In this document: positions 1-8,583 of the stretch, piece by piece | Position numbering within the stretch: the stretch's first letter is position 1 | Layout: every line of letters begins with the position of its first letter | Assembly: GCF_010731775.1 (NCBI RefSeq) | Contig: NZ_AP022590.1 | Coordinates: 6,121,542 to 6,185,541 of the forward strand | DNA: 64,000 bases | DNA from: Mycobacterium mantenii | GTDB taxonomy: Bacteria > Actinomycetota > Actinomycetes > Mycobacteriales > Mycobacteriaceae | Reading direction: 5' to 3' | Position numbers and translations under genes: made by a program | The notes under the pieces: model-generated | Told to the model about the DNA's origin: nothing | The model's input: the letters and a program-made list of their open reading frames with translations, nothing else | Database searches by the model: none

Positions 1-297
1 CTGTGAGCCGAAGACGATCGGCGCGCACTCCGAGCGGCCCAGGATCTCGTTGAGCAGCGCCAACTTCACCTGCCCGTAGCCCGGACCACCCAGCTGCGGG
101 CCCAGGTGGGTGGCCCACAGGCCGCGCTTTTTCACGATCTCCTGCAGCGGCGGGATCAGCGCCTGACGCACCGGGTCATTGAGGTCGTGGGATTCCTTGA
201 CAATCAGGTCGATCGGCTCGCACTCTTCGCGCACGAAGCCTTCGACCCATTGCAGTTGTTCTGCCCACTCCGGGTCGGTGGAGAAGTCCCACGACAT
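1..297 (-). CDS. Acyl-CoA dehydrogenase, N-terminal part (cut by window edge)
   Basis: The frame starts at the ATG of 297-295 and runs off the left edge after 99 codons. It opens MSWDFSTDPEWAEQLQWVEG, followed by GPQLGGPGYGQVKLALLNE. This is the N-terminal alpha-helical domain of long acyl-CoA dehydrogenases, which form the alpha-beta double bond of acyl-CoA with FAD. It lies 21 bp downstream of the CoA-transferase gene on the same strand and is probably the last visible member of a fatty-acid or sterol side-chain degradation operon. The FAD-binding core and catalytic base lie outside the window, so substrate class is unknown. Confidence 0.85.
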   Translation of the reverse strand, partial: MSWDFSTDPEWAEQLQWVEGFVREECEPIDLIVKESHDLNDPVRQALIPPLQEIVKKRGLWATHLGPQLGGPGYGQVKLALLNEILGRSECAPIVFGSQ

Positions 298-318
298 ATG
301 TCGTCCTCTCTGGGTCGG

Positions 319-1461
319 TCAATTGGCGCTGCTTTGGGCCACCACGCCGGCGTGCTCGAGCGCGGTGATGGCGTCGGCGTCCAGGCCGAGCTCGCGCAGC
401 ACCGCGCGGGTGTGATCGCCGGGAAGCGATGGCGGTGCGGGCGTGACCGGACGGGTTCGGGAGAAGCGGGGCGCCGGTGCGGGCTGCGTAACGCCGTCGA
501 GCTCGACGAAGGTCTGCCGCGCGACGTTGTGCGGATGTCGCGGCGCCTCGGTCAGCGAAAGCACCGGTGTCGCACAACATCCCGGCGTGTCGAGGAGGCG
601 CTCCCACTCGGCGCGCGGCTTCTCGGCGAAGCGCGCAGCCAGCGCGGCCCGGTGGCCGGCCCACGCGTCCGGGTCGTCCTCGTCGTGGGGTACATCCACG
701 TCGAGCCGGTCGCACAGTTCGGCGTAGAACTTTGGCTCCATCGCGCCGACGGCGATGTGGCCCCCGTCGGCCGTGGCGTAGGCGCCGTAGAAGTGCGCGG
801 CACCATCGAGCAGATTGTCCTGACGCCGGTCGCGCCACGTGCCGGCGCGCAGCATGCCGAAATACGGAGCCAGCAGGGCGGCAACGCCGTCGACCATCGC
901 CACATCGAGGACCTGACCCGCGCCCGAGGCGCGGGCCTCGAGGATCGCGCTGAGCAGCCCCACCGCCAACAGCATTGCGCCGCCACCGTAGTCGCCGACG
1001 AGATTCAGCGGCGGTACCGGCGTTTCCGCGGTGCCGATGGCGTGCAGAGCGCCCGTCAGCGCGAGGTAATTAATGTCATGACCGGCGTGACCGGCCAGGG
1101 GGCCGTCCTGCCCGTAGCCGGTCATGCGGGCATAGACCAGGCGAGGATTGAGTTCCCGCAACACCTCCGGGCCGACGCCCAGGCGCTCGGCCACTCCGGG
1201 CCGGTACACGTCGACGAAGGCATCGGCGTCGGCGGCCAGCCGACGAACGAGCTCCCGGCCGCGCGGGTCCTTCACATCGGCGGCCAGTGAACGCTGGCTG
1301 CGCCGTACCGTGTAGTCCACCGGCAGAGGAGCGTCGACACCCGCCAGCGCATCGATGCGGATGACTTCGGCGCCCAAGTCTCCCAACAGCATTCCGCACA
1401 GCGGTGCGGGTCCCAACCCGCCCATCATGATGATGCGCACGCCGTGCAGGGGACCGGTCAT
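319..1461 (-). CDS. CaiB/BaiF family CoA-transferase (family III)
   Basis: About 380 residues starting MTGPLHGVRIIMMGGLGPAP. Family III features are visible: GMLLGDLGAEVIRID near residue 30, the block RSQRSLAADVKDPRG, and YARMTGYGQDGPLAGHAGHD, which is close to the alpha-methylacyl-CoA racemase type. Members either move CoA between carboxylic acids or epimerise 2-methylacyl-CoA thioesters. I chose the ATG at 1461 because it overlaps the stop of the upstream hydratase (ATGA), which indicates translational coupling; an upstream in-frame start would extend deep into that gene. With the hydratase, thiolase and dehydrogenase around it, a role in branched-chain or sterol side-chain acyl-CoA catabolism is likely (inference). 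Confidence 0.88.
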   Translation of the reverse strand: MTGPLHGVRIIMMGGLGPAPLCGMLLGDLGAEVIRIDALAGVDAPLPVDYTVRRSQRSLAADVKDPRGRELVRRLAADADAFVDVYRPGVAERLGVGPEVLRELNPRLVYARMTGYGQDGPLAGHAGHDINYLALTGALHAIGTAETPVPPLNLVGDYGGGAMLLAVGLLSAILEARASGAGQVLDVAMVDGVAALLAPYFGMLRAGTWRDRRQDNLLDGAAHFYGAYATADGGHIAVGAMEPKFYAELCDRLDVDVPHDEDDPDAWAGHRAALAARFAEKPRAEWERLLDTPGCCATPVLSLTEAPRHPHNVARQTFVELDGVTQPAPAPRFSRTRPVTPAPPSLPGDHTRAVLRELGLDADAITALEHAGVVAQSSAN

Positions 1462-2234
1462 TTCGACCACTTTTGCCGGCGTTCGGCCGCCTCGTCGGTC
1501 GCGTGGCAAATCACCTGATTGCGGTTTTCCAGTTCCATGGCCGACGCCAGGCTCGCGGCGTCAGTGTTGACCTGAAGGGCGCGTTTGGTGAGTTGCGCGC
1601 CGAGCGGCGCATGGCTCGCGATCAGCGACGCCAGCTCCACCGCGCGGCCGGTCAGTCGGTCCGGTTCGATGACCTCGCTGACCAGGCCGCGCCGGTCGGC
1701 CTCGCCGGCCGACACGTTCCGGCCGGTGAGCATCCAGTCGGCCGCAACGCTGGTGCCGACGATGCGCGGCAGGTGGTAGCTCATGCCCATCTCGGCGCCC
1801 GAGAGCCCGAGCAGGATGGCGGCGTTGCCGAAAGAGGCTGCCGTTGAACAGATTCGGATGTCGGCGGCCAGGCACAGCGCGAGCCCGGCCCCCACGCACG
1901 GGCCGTTGACCGCGGCGATGACGGGCTGCGGCAACGCATGCACCGCTTCGGCGAGGGCGGCCATCCTCTCCTGAAAGCGCATCCGATCCAGCGCGGGTGC
2001 GCCGGCGTCCAGCATCGAGGGCCCGAAGTCGTGCATGTCGATGCCCGCGCAGAAGCCACGTCCGGCACCGGTCAGCACGACGGCGTGCACCGTAGGATTG
2101 GCGGCCAAATCGCCAAGGGTGTACCGCAATTCGGTCTGCATCGTCTCGTTGATGGCGTTGAGCCGCTGCGGGCGATTCAGCCGCAGAACGGCGACCGCGT
2201 TGCAGGGCTGTTCGAGCTCCACCGTTTCCAGCAT
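1458..2234 (-). CDS. Enoyl-CoA hydratase/isomerase family protein
   Basis: 258 residues with the crotonase fold. The first oxyanion-hole strand is VVLTGAGRGFCAGIDMHDFG, and the second motif NGPCVGAGLALCLAADIRI is followed by LLGLSGAEMGMSYHLPRIVG, which carries the expected glutamate. It would hydrate trans-2-enoyl-CoA in beta-oxidation. The ATG at 2234 lies 2 bp after the thiolase stop and fits the family N-terminus (MLETVELEQP); the longer frame adds unconserved residues. The stop overlaps the start of the CoA-transferase. Substrate specificity cannot be read from the sequence. Confidence 0.9.
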   Translation of the reverse strand: MLETVELEQPCNAVAVLRLNRPQRLNAINETMQTELRYTLGDLAANPTVHAVVLTGAGRGFCAGIDMHDFGPSMLDAGAPALDRMRFQERMAALAEAVHALPQPVIAAVNGPCVGAGLALCLAADIRICSTAASFGNAAILLGLSGAEMGMSYHLPRIVGTSVAADWMLTGRNVSAGEADRRGLVSEVIEPDRLTGRAVELASLIASHAPLGAQLTKRALQVNTDAASLASAMELENRNQVICHATDEAAERRQKWSK

Positions 2235-2236
2235 GG

Positions 2237-3385
2237 TCACACCCGCTCGATGATCGTTGCCGTGCCCATCCCGCCACCGGTACACATGGTCACCAGACCC
2301 GTTGTCAGATCACGGCGTTCGAGCTCGTCCAGAACGGTGCCGATCAGCATTGCGCCGGTGGCGCCGATGGGGTGTCCGAGCGCGATCGCCCCGCCGTTGA
2401 CGTTGACCACCTCGGGGTCGATGTCGAGATCGCGCATCGTCTTCAGCGGAACGGCGGCGAAGGCCTCGTTGATCTCCCAGAGGTCGATGTCGGCCACAGT
2501 CATGCCGGCGCGCTCGAGGCATCGCTGCGCCGCGGGACCGGGCGCGGTGAGCATGATGATCGGTTCGCTGCCGACGGCGGCGGTGGCCCTGATCTGCGCG
2601 CGTGGCGTCACCCGATGGGTGTGCATCCAGTTCGAGGAGGCCAGCGCCACCGCGGCGGCGCCGTCGACGACCCCGGAGGAGTTGCCCGCGTGGTGCACGT
2701 GGTCGATGTGGTCGATGTCGGGGTAGCGCTGCAGGCATATCTCGTCGAACGTGCGTCGCTCACCATCGGCACACGCGGCGCCCATCGCGGCGAAGGCCGG
2801 TTTGAGGCGGGCCAGCGATTCGGTGGTGGTGCCGGGGCGGGGATGTTCGTCGCGCTCGAGGCAACCGGCCGGTGTCGGCACGTCGACCAGCGAACGCTCG
2901 AAGTGTCCCTGCTCGATGGCCGCGCCGGCGCGGCTCTGGCTCTGCGCGGCGTAGGCGTCGACGACGTCGCGGGTGAATCCCTCCAGGGTTGCGATGAGGT
3001 CGGCCGAAATACCTTGGGGAACAGTCGGATAGAGTGAGCGAAGATCCGGGTTGTTGCCGTCGATGGTCGGGACGCCCGCGGTGACGTCCCAGCGCGACAT
3101 CGACTCGACGCCGCCGGCGAGCACCAGATCTTCGCTGCCCGCGGCGATGGCCGAGGCGGCAACGGTCACGGCCTGCTGGCCCGACCCGCAGAATCGGCTC
3201 AGCGTCATCCCGGGAACGCTCTCGGGCCAGCCCGCCAGCAGCACCGACAGGCGGGCGATGTCGTCGCCATGGTCTCCGCTGAGAATGCCGTTGCCGGCGA
3301 TCACGTCGTCGACGTCGGCTGGGTCGAAGCCGATCCGCTCGGCCAGCGCGTTGAGGCACCGGGAGAGCAGGGCCTGCGGATGCAC
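2237..3385 (-). CDS. Thiolase family acetyl-CoA C-acyltransferase, 5' end uncertain
   Basis: A thiolase that cleaves 3-ketoacyl-CoA with CoA. The acyl-carrying cysteine is in SRFCGSGQQAV (residue 66 from the GTG used here), and the second active-site blocks are NEAFA, GGAIALGHPIGATGAM and the late cysteine in TMCTGGGMG. The frame stays open upstream to 3472 and encodes the conserved thiolase N-terminus DAVRTPRGRGRPDGGLHG before this GTG, so the true protein is about 25 residues longer. No ATG, GTG or TTG exists in that extension, only ATC/ATT codons near 3443-3460 behind a GGAG. Either a rare start codon is used or a base is wrong. It is the first gene of the operon. Confidence 0.85.
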   Translation of the reverse strand: MHPQALLSRCLNALAERIGFDPADVDDVIAGNGILSGDHGDDIARLSVLLAGWPESVPGMTLSRFCGSGQQAVTVAASAIAAGSEDLVLAGGVESMSRWDVTAGVPTIDGNNPDLRSLYPTVPQGISADLIATLEGFTRDVVDAYAAQSQSRAGAAIEQGHFERSLVDVPTPAGCLERDEHPRPGTTTESLARLKPAFAAMGAACADGERRTFDEICLQRYPDIDHIDHVHHAGNSSGVVDGAAAVALASSNWMHTHRVTPRAQIRATAAVGSEPIIMLTAPGPAAQRCLERAGMTVADIDLWEINEAFAAVPLKTMRDLDIDPEVVNVNGGAIALGHPIGATGAMLIGTVLDELERRDLTTGLVTMCTGGGMGTATIIERV

Positions 3386-3660
3386 GCCGTGCAGTCCGCC
3401 GTCGGGACGGCCACGCCCGCGGGGCGTGCGGACCGCGTCGAGAATCCAGGCGTCGATGATGGACTCCGATCGTCATGGTTCAGGGGACCTGGTTCGGACG
3501 GACCGGCACGGGTCACCAGCGATCGTAATCCGTCTCTCGACTGCGGAGAACTACCTTCTCCAAATTGGCGAAGCTGTTCTCGCTCGGTATTGGCGGGCAG
3601 CGGGTTGCGTTTCTCTGGTCACATGCCCCCGCCGGTCCCCGCTGGGCCGGATGGGATGTT

Positions 3661-3729
3661 TGCCCGCCTTTGAGCGACAACCCTGCGAGCGGGCCAGAGC
3701 GCGGTGGAGTTGTCGCTCAAAGGCGGGCA
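3661..3729. repeat. Perfect 21-bp inverted repeat in a 566-bp intergenic stretch
   Basis: The arm at 3661-3681 (TGCCCGCCTTTGAGCGACAA plus C) is repeated as its exact reverse complement at 3709-3729, with a 27-nt spacer. The stretch 3473-3951 has no supported gene. The repeat lies between the divergent thiolase operon and the F420 oxidoreductase. It is not followed by a T run in either direction, so a classic terminator is unlikely. It could be a regulator site, a structured RNA or a small palindromic mobile repeat. Confidence 0.6.
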
Positions 3730-3951
3730 CTTGACACTGTCCTTCCGGCGAGCGAGCGACGCTACCCGAGCGGTTGCACCCAGTCGCTGATCTGGCGCAT
3801 CGATCAGGGCCGCGAAACCGGCTGTCCGATGGGGTGATCGGCCGGGCCTGAGGTCGCGCAGTCGGGCTCTGCCGCACGACAACCCGCGCGCCGAAGGTAA
3901 ACAGCGCGGGCGGCGGCGCATAACCGGACCTTCAGCGGGTAGCCAGGCGCC

Positions 3952-4908
3952 ATGACCAAGATCGGATACTTTCTGACCTGCGAGCAATTCGGCCCGAAGG
4001 AACTCATCGACCAGGCCAAGCGTGCGGAGGACGCGGGGTTCGAAGCGCTGTGGATCTCCGACCACTACCACCCCTGGAACGACGAGCAGGGCCAGAGCCC
4101 GTTCGTGTGGGGAGTCATCGGTGCGCTGTCGGAGGCGACGTCGCTGCCGGTGAGCACCGCGGTGACCTGCCCGACCATCCGAATCCACCCGGCAATCATC
4201 GCGCAGGCGTCGGCCACCGCGGCCGTGCAACTCGACGGACGCTTCGTGCTCGGGGTCGGCAGCGGCGAGGCCCTCAACGAACACATTCTGGGCGATCCCT
4301 GGCCGTCCGCCGGGGTGCGTCTCGAGATGCTGGAGGAGTCGATCGAGGTCATCCGCAAGCTGCACAAGGGTGGTGAGGTGAGCCACCACGGCAAGCATTA
4401 CGAGGTGCAAGAAGCGCAGATCTACACCCGGCCGGACCAGCCGGTGCCGATCTACGTTTCGGCCTTCGGCCCGCAGGCCGTTGAGCTGGCCGCCCGCGTC
4501 GGCGACGGCTACAGCACCGCCATGCCCGACGGCGACCTGGTCAAGCAATTTCGGGAGGCCGGCGGCGGCGACAAGCCGGTGCAGGGCGGTATGAAGGTCT
4601 GCTGGGACGGGGACGCCGACGCCGCCCTGAAGACGGCGCACCGGTTGTGGGGCAACGAGGGGCTGCCCGGTCAGACATCGCAAATCTTGCCGCGGCCCAA
4701 GGACTTTGCGGCCCTCATGTCCCTGGTGCCGCCGGAGGCGGTGGCCGAGAGCGTGGCGTGCGGACCGGATCCTGAAAAGCACATCGCCCAGGTCCGCAAG
4801 TACATCGACGCCGACGTCGACGAGATCTACGTGCAGCAGATCGGCCCCGACATGGACGGGTTCTTCGCGGCGTGGGAGCAGGGCGTGCTGCCCGAGGTGC
4901 GCGGGTAG
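3952..4908 (+). CDS. F420-dependent glucose-6-phosphate dehydrogenase-like LLM-class oxidoreductase
   Basis: 318 residues starting MTKIGYFLTCEQFGPKELID, with the bacterial luciferase-like (LLM) fold. Blocks FEALWISDHYHPWNDEQGQSP and VGSGEALNEHILGDPWP are typical of the F420-dependent subfamily described as TIGR03557 (G6PDH-like). Members move hydride between coenzyme F420 and an organic substrate; the substrate here is unknown. The ATG at 3952 follows a short purine-rich stretch. The gene is monocistronic on the plus strand and ends 3 bp before the end of the convergent SDR gene at 4912, so both must terminate within each other's 3' region. Confidence 0.88.
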   Translation: MTKIGYFLTCEQFGPKELIDQAKRAEDAGFEALWISDHYHPWNDEQGQSPFVWGVIGALSEATSLPVSTAVTCPTIRIHPAIIAQASATAAVQLDGRFVLGVGSGEALNEHILGDPWPSAGVRLEMLEESIEVIRKLHKGGEVSHHGKHYEVQEAQIYTRPDQPVPIYVSAFGPQAVELAARVGDGYSTAMPDGDLVKQFREAGGGDKPVQGGMKVCWDGDADAALKTAHRLWGNEGLPGQTSQILPRPKDFAALMSLVPPEAVAESVACGPDPEKHIAQVRKYIDADVDEIYVQQIGPDMDGFFAAWEQGVLPEVRG

Positions 4909-4911
4909 GGA

Positions 4912-5742
4912 TCAGCCCTCGAAATCGGTGCTGCTGGTGAGCTCTTCCCATTTTGCGATCTCGGCCGCCCGCGCGTCCGCGGTGTAGCGATACAAGCCCA
5001 GCGCGTCGGGTCCCAGCAACAAAAAGGCCGGCGGCTCAGGCGATTCGACGGCCGCGATGATCGCGTTGGCCGCCTTGGCGGGATCGCCGACCTGGTTGCC
5101 GTGCATGGTGTCGTTCTCCTTGCGCCGCTGTCCCGCGGTGGCGGCGTAGTCCTCGATGACGGTCGCCGACTGCACCAGCGAGCGCCCGGCGAAGTCGGTG
5201 CGAAACGCGCCGGGCTCGACGATGGTCACCGAAATACCCAGCGGCACAAGCTCACCGCGCAACGCTCCACTCATGCCCTCGATCGCGGCCTTGGCCGCCG
5301 CGTAGTAGCCGGACCCCACCGGGGTCACAGTTGCGCCGATCGAGGAGATGTTCACGATGGCGCCGCTGCGGCGCGCCCGCATGCCGGGAAGCACGGCCTT
5401 GATCATGGCGACGGTGCCGAAGAAGTGCGTCTCGAACAGGGCGCGGACGTCGGTGTCGTCGCCCTCCTCGACCGCGGCGCGATACCCGTAGCCGGCGTTG
5501 TTGACCAGTACGTCGATATGGCCGAATCGCTCGACCGTCCGCTGTACGGCCGAGGCGACCTGCGCGGGCTCGGTGACATCGAGGGCGGCGGCGAGCACCC
5601 GTTCGGGTGCGGTCTCGGCCAGGTCGGCGACCGCGGCCGCGTCACGCGCGGTGACGACGGCGTTGTGGCCGGCGCCGATCACCGCCTGGGCCAGCGCCCG
5701 GCCGAGCCCGGTCGAGCACCCGGTGATGAGCCATGTGGACAT
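4912..5742 (-). CDS. Short-chain dehydrogenase/reductase
   Basis: 276 residues, classical SDR. The nucleotide-binding motif TGCSTGLGRALAQ is at the N-terminus, NNAG follows near residue 86, and the catalytic set is NISSIGA then YYAAAKAAIEG. After the core it keeps a longer C-terminal tail (EPPAFLLLGPDALGLYRYTA) common in mycobacterial SDRs. An NAD(P)-dependent alcohol/ketone reaction is expected; the substrate is unknown. The ATG at 5742 (MSTWLITGCS) is preferred to the longer frame because the Rossmann strand begins immediately. It is downstream of and nearly contiguous with the nitroreductase, in an operon starting with the Hsp70-like gene. Confidence 0.88.
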   Translation of the reverse strand: MSTWLITGCSTGLGRALAQAVIGAGHNAVVTARDAAAVADLAETAPERVLAAALDVTEPAQVASAVQRTVERFGHIDVLVNNAGYGYRAAVEEGDDTDVRALFETHFFGTVAMIKAVLPGMRARRSGAIVNISSIGATVTPVGSGYYAAAKAAIEGMSGALRGELVPLGISVTIVEPGAFRTDFAGRSLVQSATVIEDYAATAGQRRKENDTMHGNQVGDPAKAANAIIAAVESPEPPAFLLLGPDALGLYRYTADARAAEIAKWEELTSSTDFEG

Positions 5743-5750
5743 GGGGCACC

Positions 5751-6431
5751 TCAACTTTCGAATGCCGGACCGTCGAACCGATCACGGGTGATGAACTCCG
5801 CGACCGGCCTGCGGCGCAGTTTGGTCAACTGCCGCACGGGTTTTCCGAGCGGCACCACCGCGGCCACCGCGTGTAGCTCGGGGATGCCCAGCAGTTCGCG
5901 GACTTGTTCTTCGGCCGCGATGGCCATCGTCGTGATGGTGCCGCCGTAGCCCTCACTGCGCGCGGCGAGCAGAATGTTCCAAATCAGTGGGTATACCGAT
6001 GCCCCACCCGCGATACCGACGCGGTCCAGTTCCTGATCGACGGCGGCAACAACGGCCAGATCTACTGAAATGACAAGGACGACAGGCGCTTTGGCGATCG
6101 GCGCCACGAACGTGTCGGGAACCTCGGTCGCGTCGATGACGTCTTGCGGCACGGCGCTGGGGTGCACCGAATTCCACGGGTTTTCCTCTGCCCGCAACTG
6201 GGCGAAGTAGCGGCGGGCGGCGGGCTTGCCCAGTTCGGCCAGCCGGCGGCGGACCGTTTCGTCGCGCACTACGGTGATGTGGGCGCCCTGCCTGTTGCCG
6301 CCGCTGGGAGCGAACCGGGCGTTGCCGAAGATGCGCCCCAGCACCTCGTCGGGCAAGGGATCTCCCGTGAACTCCCGTGCCGCGAAAGTTGTTCGCATCA
6401 CGTCGTATAGCCGCATGGCGGGATGACTCAT
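5751..6431 (-). CDS. Nitroreductase family protein
   Basis: 226 residues. The pattern MRTTFAAREFTGDPLPDEVL, then FAPSGGNRQGAHITVVRDE, and late EGYGGTITTMAIAAEEQVRELLGIPE is that of FMN-dependent nitroreductases, which use NAD(P)H or another hydride donor to reduce nitro groups, quinones or similar acceptors. The ATG at 6431 overlaps the stop of the Hsp70-like gene (TGATG), so translation is probably coupled. The downstream SDR starts 8 bp after its stop. Upstream in-frame starts lie inside the Hsp70 gene and encode non-conserved residues. Confidence 0.88.
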   Translation of the reverse strand: MSHPAMRLYDVMRTTFAAREFTGDPLPDEVLGRIFGNARFAPSGGNRQGAHITVVRDETVRRRLAELGKPAARRYFAQLRAEENPWNSVHPSAVPQDVIDATEVPDTFVAPIAKAPVVLVISVDLAVVAAVDQELDRVGIAGGASVYPLIWNILLAARSEGYGGTITTMAIAAEEQVRELLGIPELHAVAAVVPLGKPVRQLTKLRRRPVAEFITRDRFDGPAFES

Positions 6432-7948
6432 CAACTCGCCGACGCGCACCGCTCCAGGCGGAAGGTGCGTTCGAAGCCGGACGATCGCGTCGTCAACGTC
6501 ACTTCCACCGCACCGCTGGGGGCGATGACGTAGCGCTCCTCGACGTCGGGCCCGTCCGTCCACCGGCCGACCGGCTGACGCCCGAGGTCGTCGCGGTCGT
6601 ACAGCGCCGGGTCGAACGGGAACAACACCGGGTCATAGGGCGTGACGTCTCCGTCGGGCCGCCCGTTGACCAGGCGGCTGCACTCCACGAACCGGAAGTG
6701 CCCGATGTTGTGTGCCGCTCGATACCGTCGTTTCACCACCAGCGGGGATTGCCCGTCGGCCGGCAGCGAAACGTCCTTGCACACGATCGGGTCGAACACC
6801 ACTCCGGCGCCGGCCTCGGCCTCCCGGAAGACTCCGAAATTCCGCGAGAAGCGTTCGGACAGCGCGAAACCGGACTCCTTGTCCAGGAAGACCGCGAGTC
6901 CGATGGCCGTGGCGGCGAACGGGTGCGGCGAGCGTTTCACCCGCTTCTCGCCGAAGGCGCCGCGCAGCATCCGGGACACCAGCGGGAAACCGCCGGCCCC
7001 GCCGACGACGTAGATGCCCGCCACCTCCGACCAGTCCACGTCCGCGCGTCCTCGCGCCGGGTCGCGCAGGACTCGGTTGAGCAACTCCATCGTCTGGTCG
7101 ACCAGCGGTGCGCACACCGAATAGACGTCGTCGATGGGGCAGGAGAACGGGGGCCGATCGACGGGGGACAGGTCCACCAGGAATCGGCGTGTCTGCGGCC
7201 CGACGGCCTCCTTGCGCGCGGCGCACTCCTCAGCCAGCAGGTCGCGCTGGGCGGCGTCGAGGGCGGGCAGGTCCGCGCCCGCCTGCACGAGCTCGACGAT
7301 CGCCTCGTCGAAGTCGTCACCCCCGAGGCGCTGAATGCCCTCGCTGACGACGACCTCGTTCGCGTGCCCCGTCATCTTCAGCAGCGACGCGTCGAATGTG
7401 CCGCCGCCGAGGTCGTAGATGAGGACGTATTCGCGTTTGGCGGTGATGGTCGACCGGTATCGGTGGGCGTATTCCAGGCTGGCGGCCGACGGCTCGTTGA
7501 GCAGCGCGACGACGTGAAAACCGGCGCCCACGTAGGCATCCAGGGTCAGCAGGCGCTGGGCGCTAGAGGCGTTGGCCGGCACGCTGATCGCGGCTTCGAC
7601 GGCTTCGCCCGGGGCCAGGGTGGCGTTCGAGTGCCGCTGCAGATCGGTTTTCAGCTGGGCTAGGAAGCCGGTGAGGAGGTCTGCCAGGCGGTAGTCACGG
7701 CCGGCCAGGGTCACCTCGGTCTGGGGCCCGGCGTCGTTGAGCAAGCGTTTGAACGAGCGCAGCACCGACCATGCCGGGTCGTGGCGGACGGCGGCGGCCT
7801 CCGCGCCGAACCGCAACTCCCCGGCGGCGTTGGCGGCGATGAGCGACGGCCACGCATCCGCGCCCTCGAAGGAGACGACGGGATAGTTGCCGCGGTCGAC
7901 GGCCGCAACGACGGTGTGGGTGGTGCCGAAGTCGATACCGACTCTCAT
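6431..7948 (-). CDS. Hsp70 family protein (DnaK-like ATPase)
   Basis: 505 residues with an actin-like ATPase core. Phosphate 1 motif is VGIDFGTTHTVVAAVDRG at the N-terminus, then ISVPANASSAQRLLTLDA, LNEPSAASLEYA, phosphate 2 motif IYDLGGGTFDASLLK, and the adenosine motif VGGAGGFPLVSRML. It is shorter than DnaK (about 600-640 residues): the last 100 or so residues replace the canonical substrate-binding and lid domains. It is probably a specialised chaperone or assembly ATPase rather than the housekeeping DnaK. It heads a coupled operon with a nitroreductase and an SDR. A 68-bp gap separates it from the next gene. Confidence 0.85.
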   Translation of the reverse strand: MRVGIDFGTTHTVVAAVDRGNYPVVSFEGADAWPSLIAANAAGELRFGAEAAAVRHDPAWSVLRSFKRLLNDAGPQTEVTLAGRDYRLADLLTGFLAQLKTDLQRHSNATLAPGEAVEAAISVPANASSAQRLLTLDAYVGAGFHVVALLNEPSAASLEYAHRYRSTITAKREYVLIYDLGGGTFDASLLKMTGHANEVVVSEGIQRLGGDDFDEAIVELVQAGADLPALDAAQRDLLAEECAARKEAVGPQTRRFLVDLSPVDRPPFSCPIDDVYSVCAPLVDQTMELLNRVLRDPARGRADVDWSEVAGIYVVGGAGGFPLVSRMLRGAFGEKRVKRSPHPFAATAIGLAVFLDKESGFALSERFSRNFGVFREAEAGAGVVFDPIVCKDVSLPADGQSPLVVKRRYRAAHNIGHFRFVECSRLVNGRPDGDVTPYDPVLFPFDPALYDRDDLGRQPVGRWTDGPDVEERYVIAPSGAVEVTLTTRSSGFERTFRLERCASAS

Positions 7949-8016
7949 CGCGCAAGTTTAGGACCGCGCCGCTGACTTCGGCAGGACCTTTTCGCGGCGT
8001 GCCCCTCCGCGTTGGG

Positions 8017-8133
8017 TCAGACCTCGAAGTGGCGCTCGTAGTCGTTGCGCTCGAGGCGCCACTGCAGGTTGTGGGTTCCCACTGCGAGCAGCATCATCAA
8101 CCCGGCGCAGGCGACGCTGATGATCACGTTCAC
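8017..8133 (-). CDS. Small single-pass membrane protein
   Basis: 38 residues from a GTG start that overlaps the stop of the upstream gene (GTGA). It has one hydrophobic segment (IISVACAGLMMLLAVGTH) followed by a charged tail NLQWRLERNDYERHFEV. The coupling and the membrane-plus-charged-tail plan support a real gene. I know of short mycobacterial proteins ending in a similar WLERxDYERH tail but no function. It may act with the 98-residue protein encoded upstream. Confidence 0.55.
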   Translation of the reverse strand: MNVIISVACAGLMMLLAVGTHNLQWRLERNDYERHFEV

Positions 8134-8426
8134 AGCCTGTCCAGTTCGCGTGCCATGCGAGCGTCCTCGAGGTAGGCGTAGTGCCTCAGGTAGGGGTGCC
8201 GTGGCCGATTCGCGTCCGCGACCATGTGCCGCAGCGCGGCGGTGATCCGGCTGCCGAGCGGGGCGCGGCGCGTCTCCTGGACGACGGCGGTGCCGAAGAG
8301 CACCTGCTGGGTACTGATCAGAACCTCTGCGCTTGCCGCGTTCACCGAGGCCGCCGAGGGCGATTGCGGAATGGGCTCGTTGACGGTAGGGGGTGAGGTC
8401 CGGAGTCCCGTTGGCGTGACCAGCAT
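8130..8426 (-). CDS. Hypothetical protein
   Basis: 98 residues starting MLVTPTGLRTSPPTVNEPIP and ending in a polar helix-rich part (RHYAYLEDARMARELDRL). The ATG at 8426 has a GAAGAAGGTGG stretch upstream that can serve as ribosome binding site. No motif is recognised. Its stop overlaps the start of the small membrane protein. The 157 bp between it and cstA show no other gene. Function unknown. Confidence 0.6.
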   Translation of the reverse strand: MLVTPTGLRTSPPTVNEPIPQSPSAASVNAASAEVLISTQQVLFGTAVVQETRRAPLGSRITAALRHMVADANRPRHPYLRHYAYLEDARMARELDRL

Positions 8427-8583
8427 TTCGTCCACCTTCTTCGCGTTGCGTCCCCGTTGAGCAGGTAGGTCGGCTCGTGACGGACTCAACGTACGGTCGG
8501 CGATCACCGGTTGGCACGCGTAGTTGACTACCTATTTGCGCGCGACCGGCTACCGCATTTCGGCAGGTATGGGCAACGAGCCC

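Noticed and set aside
3619..4782. 387-codon minus-strand frame opposite the F420 oxidoreductase
   Set aside because: No conserved motif and shadow-like composition; the plus-strand gene is a well-conserved enzyme.
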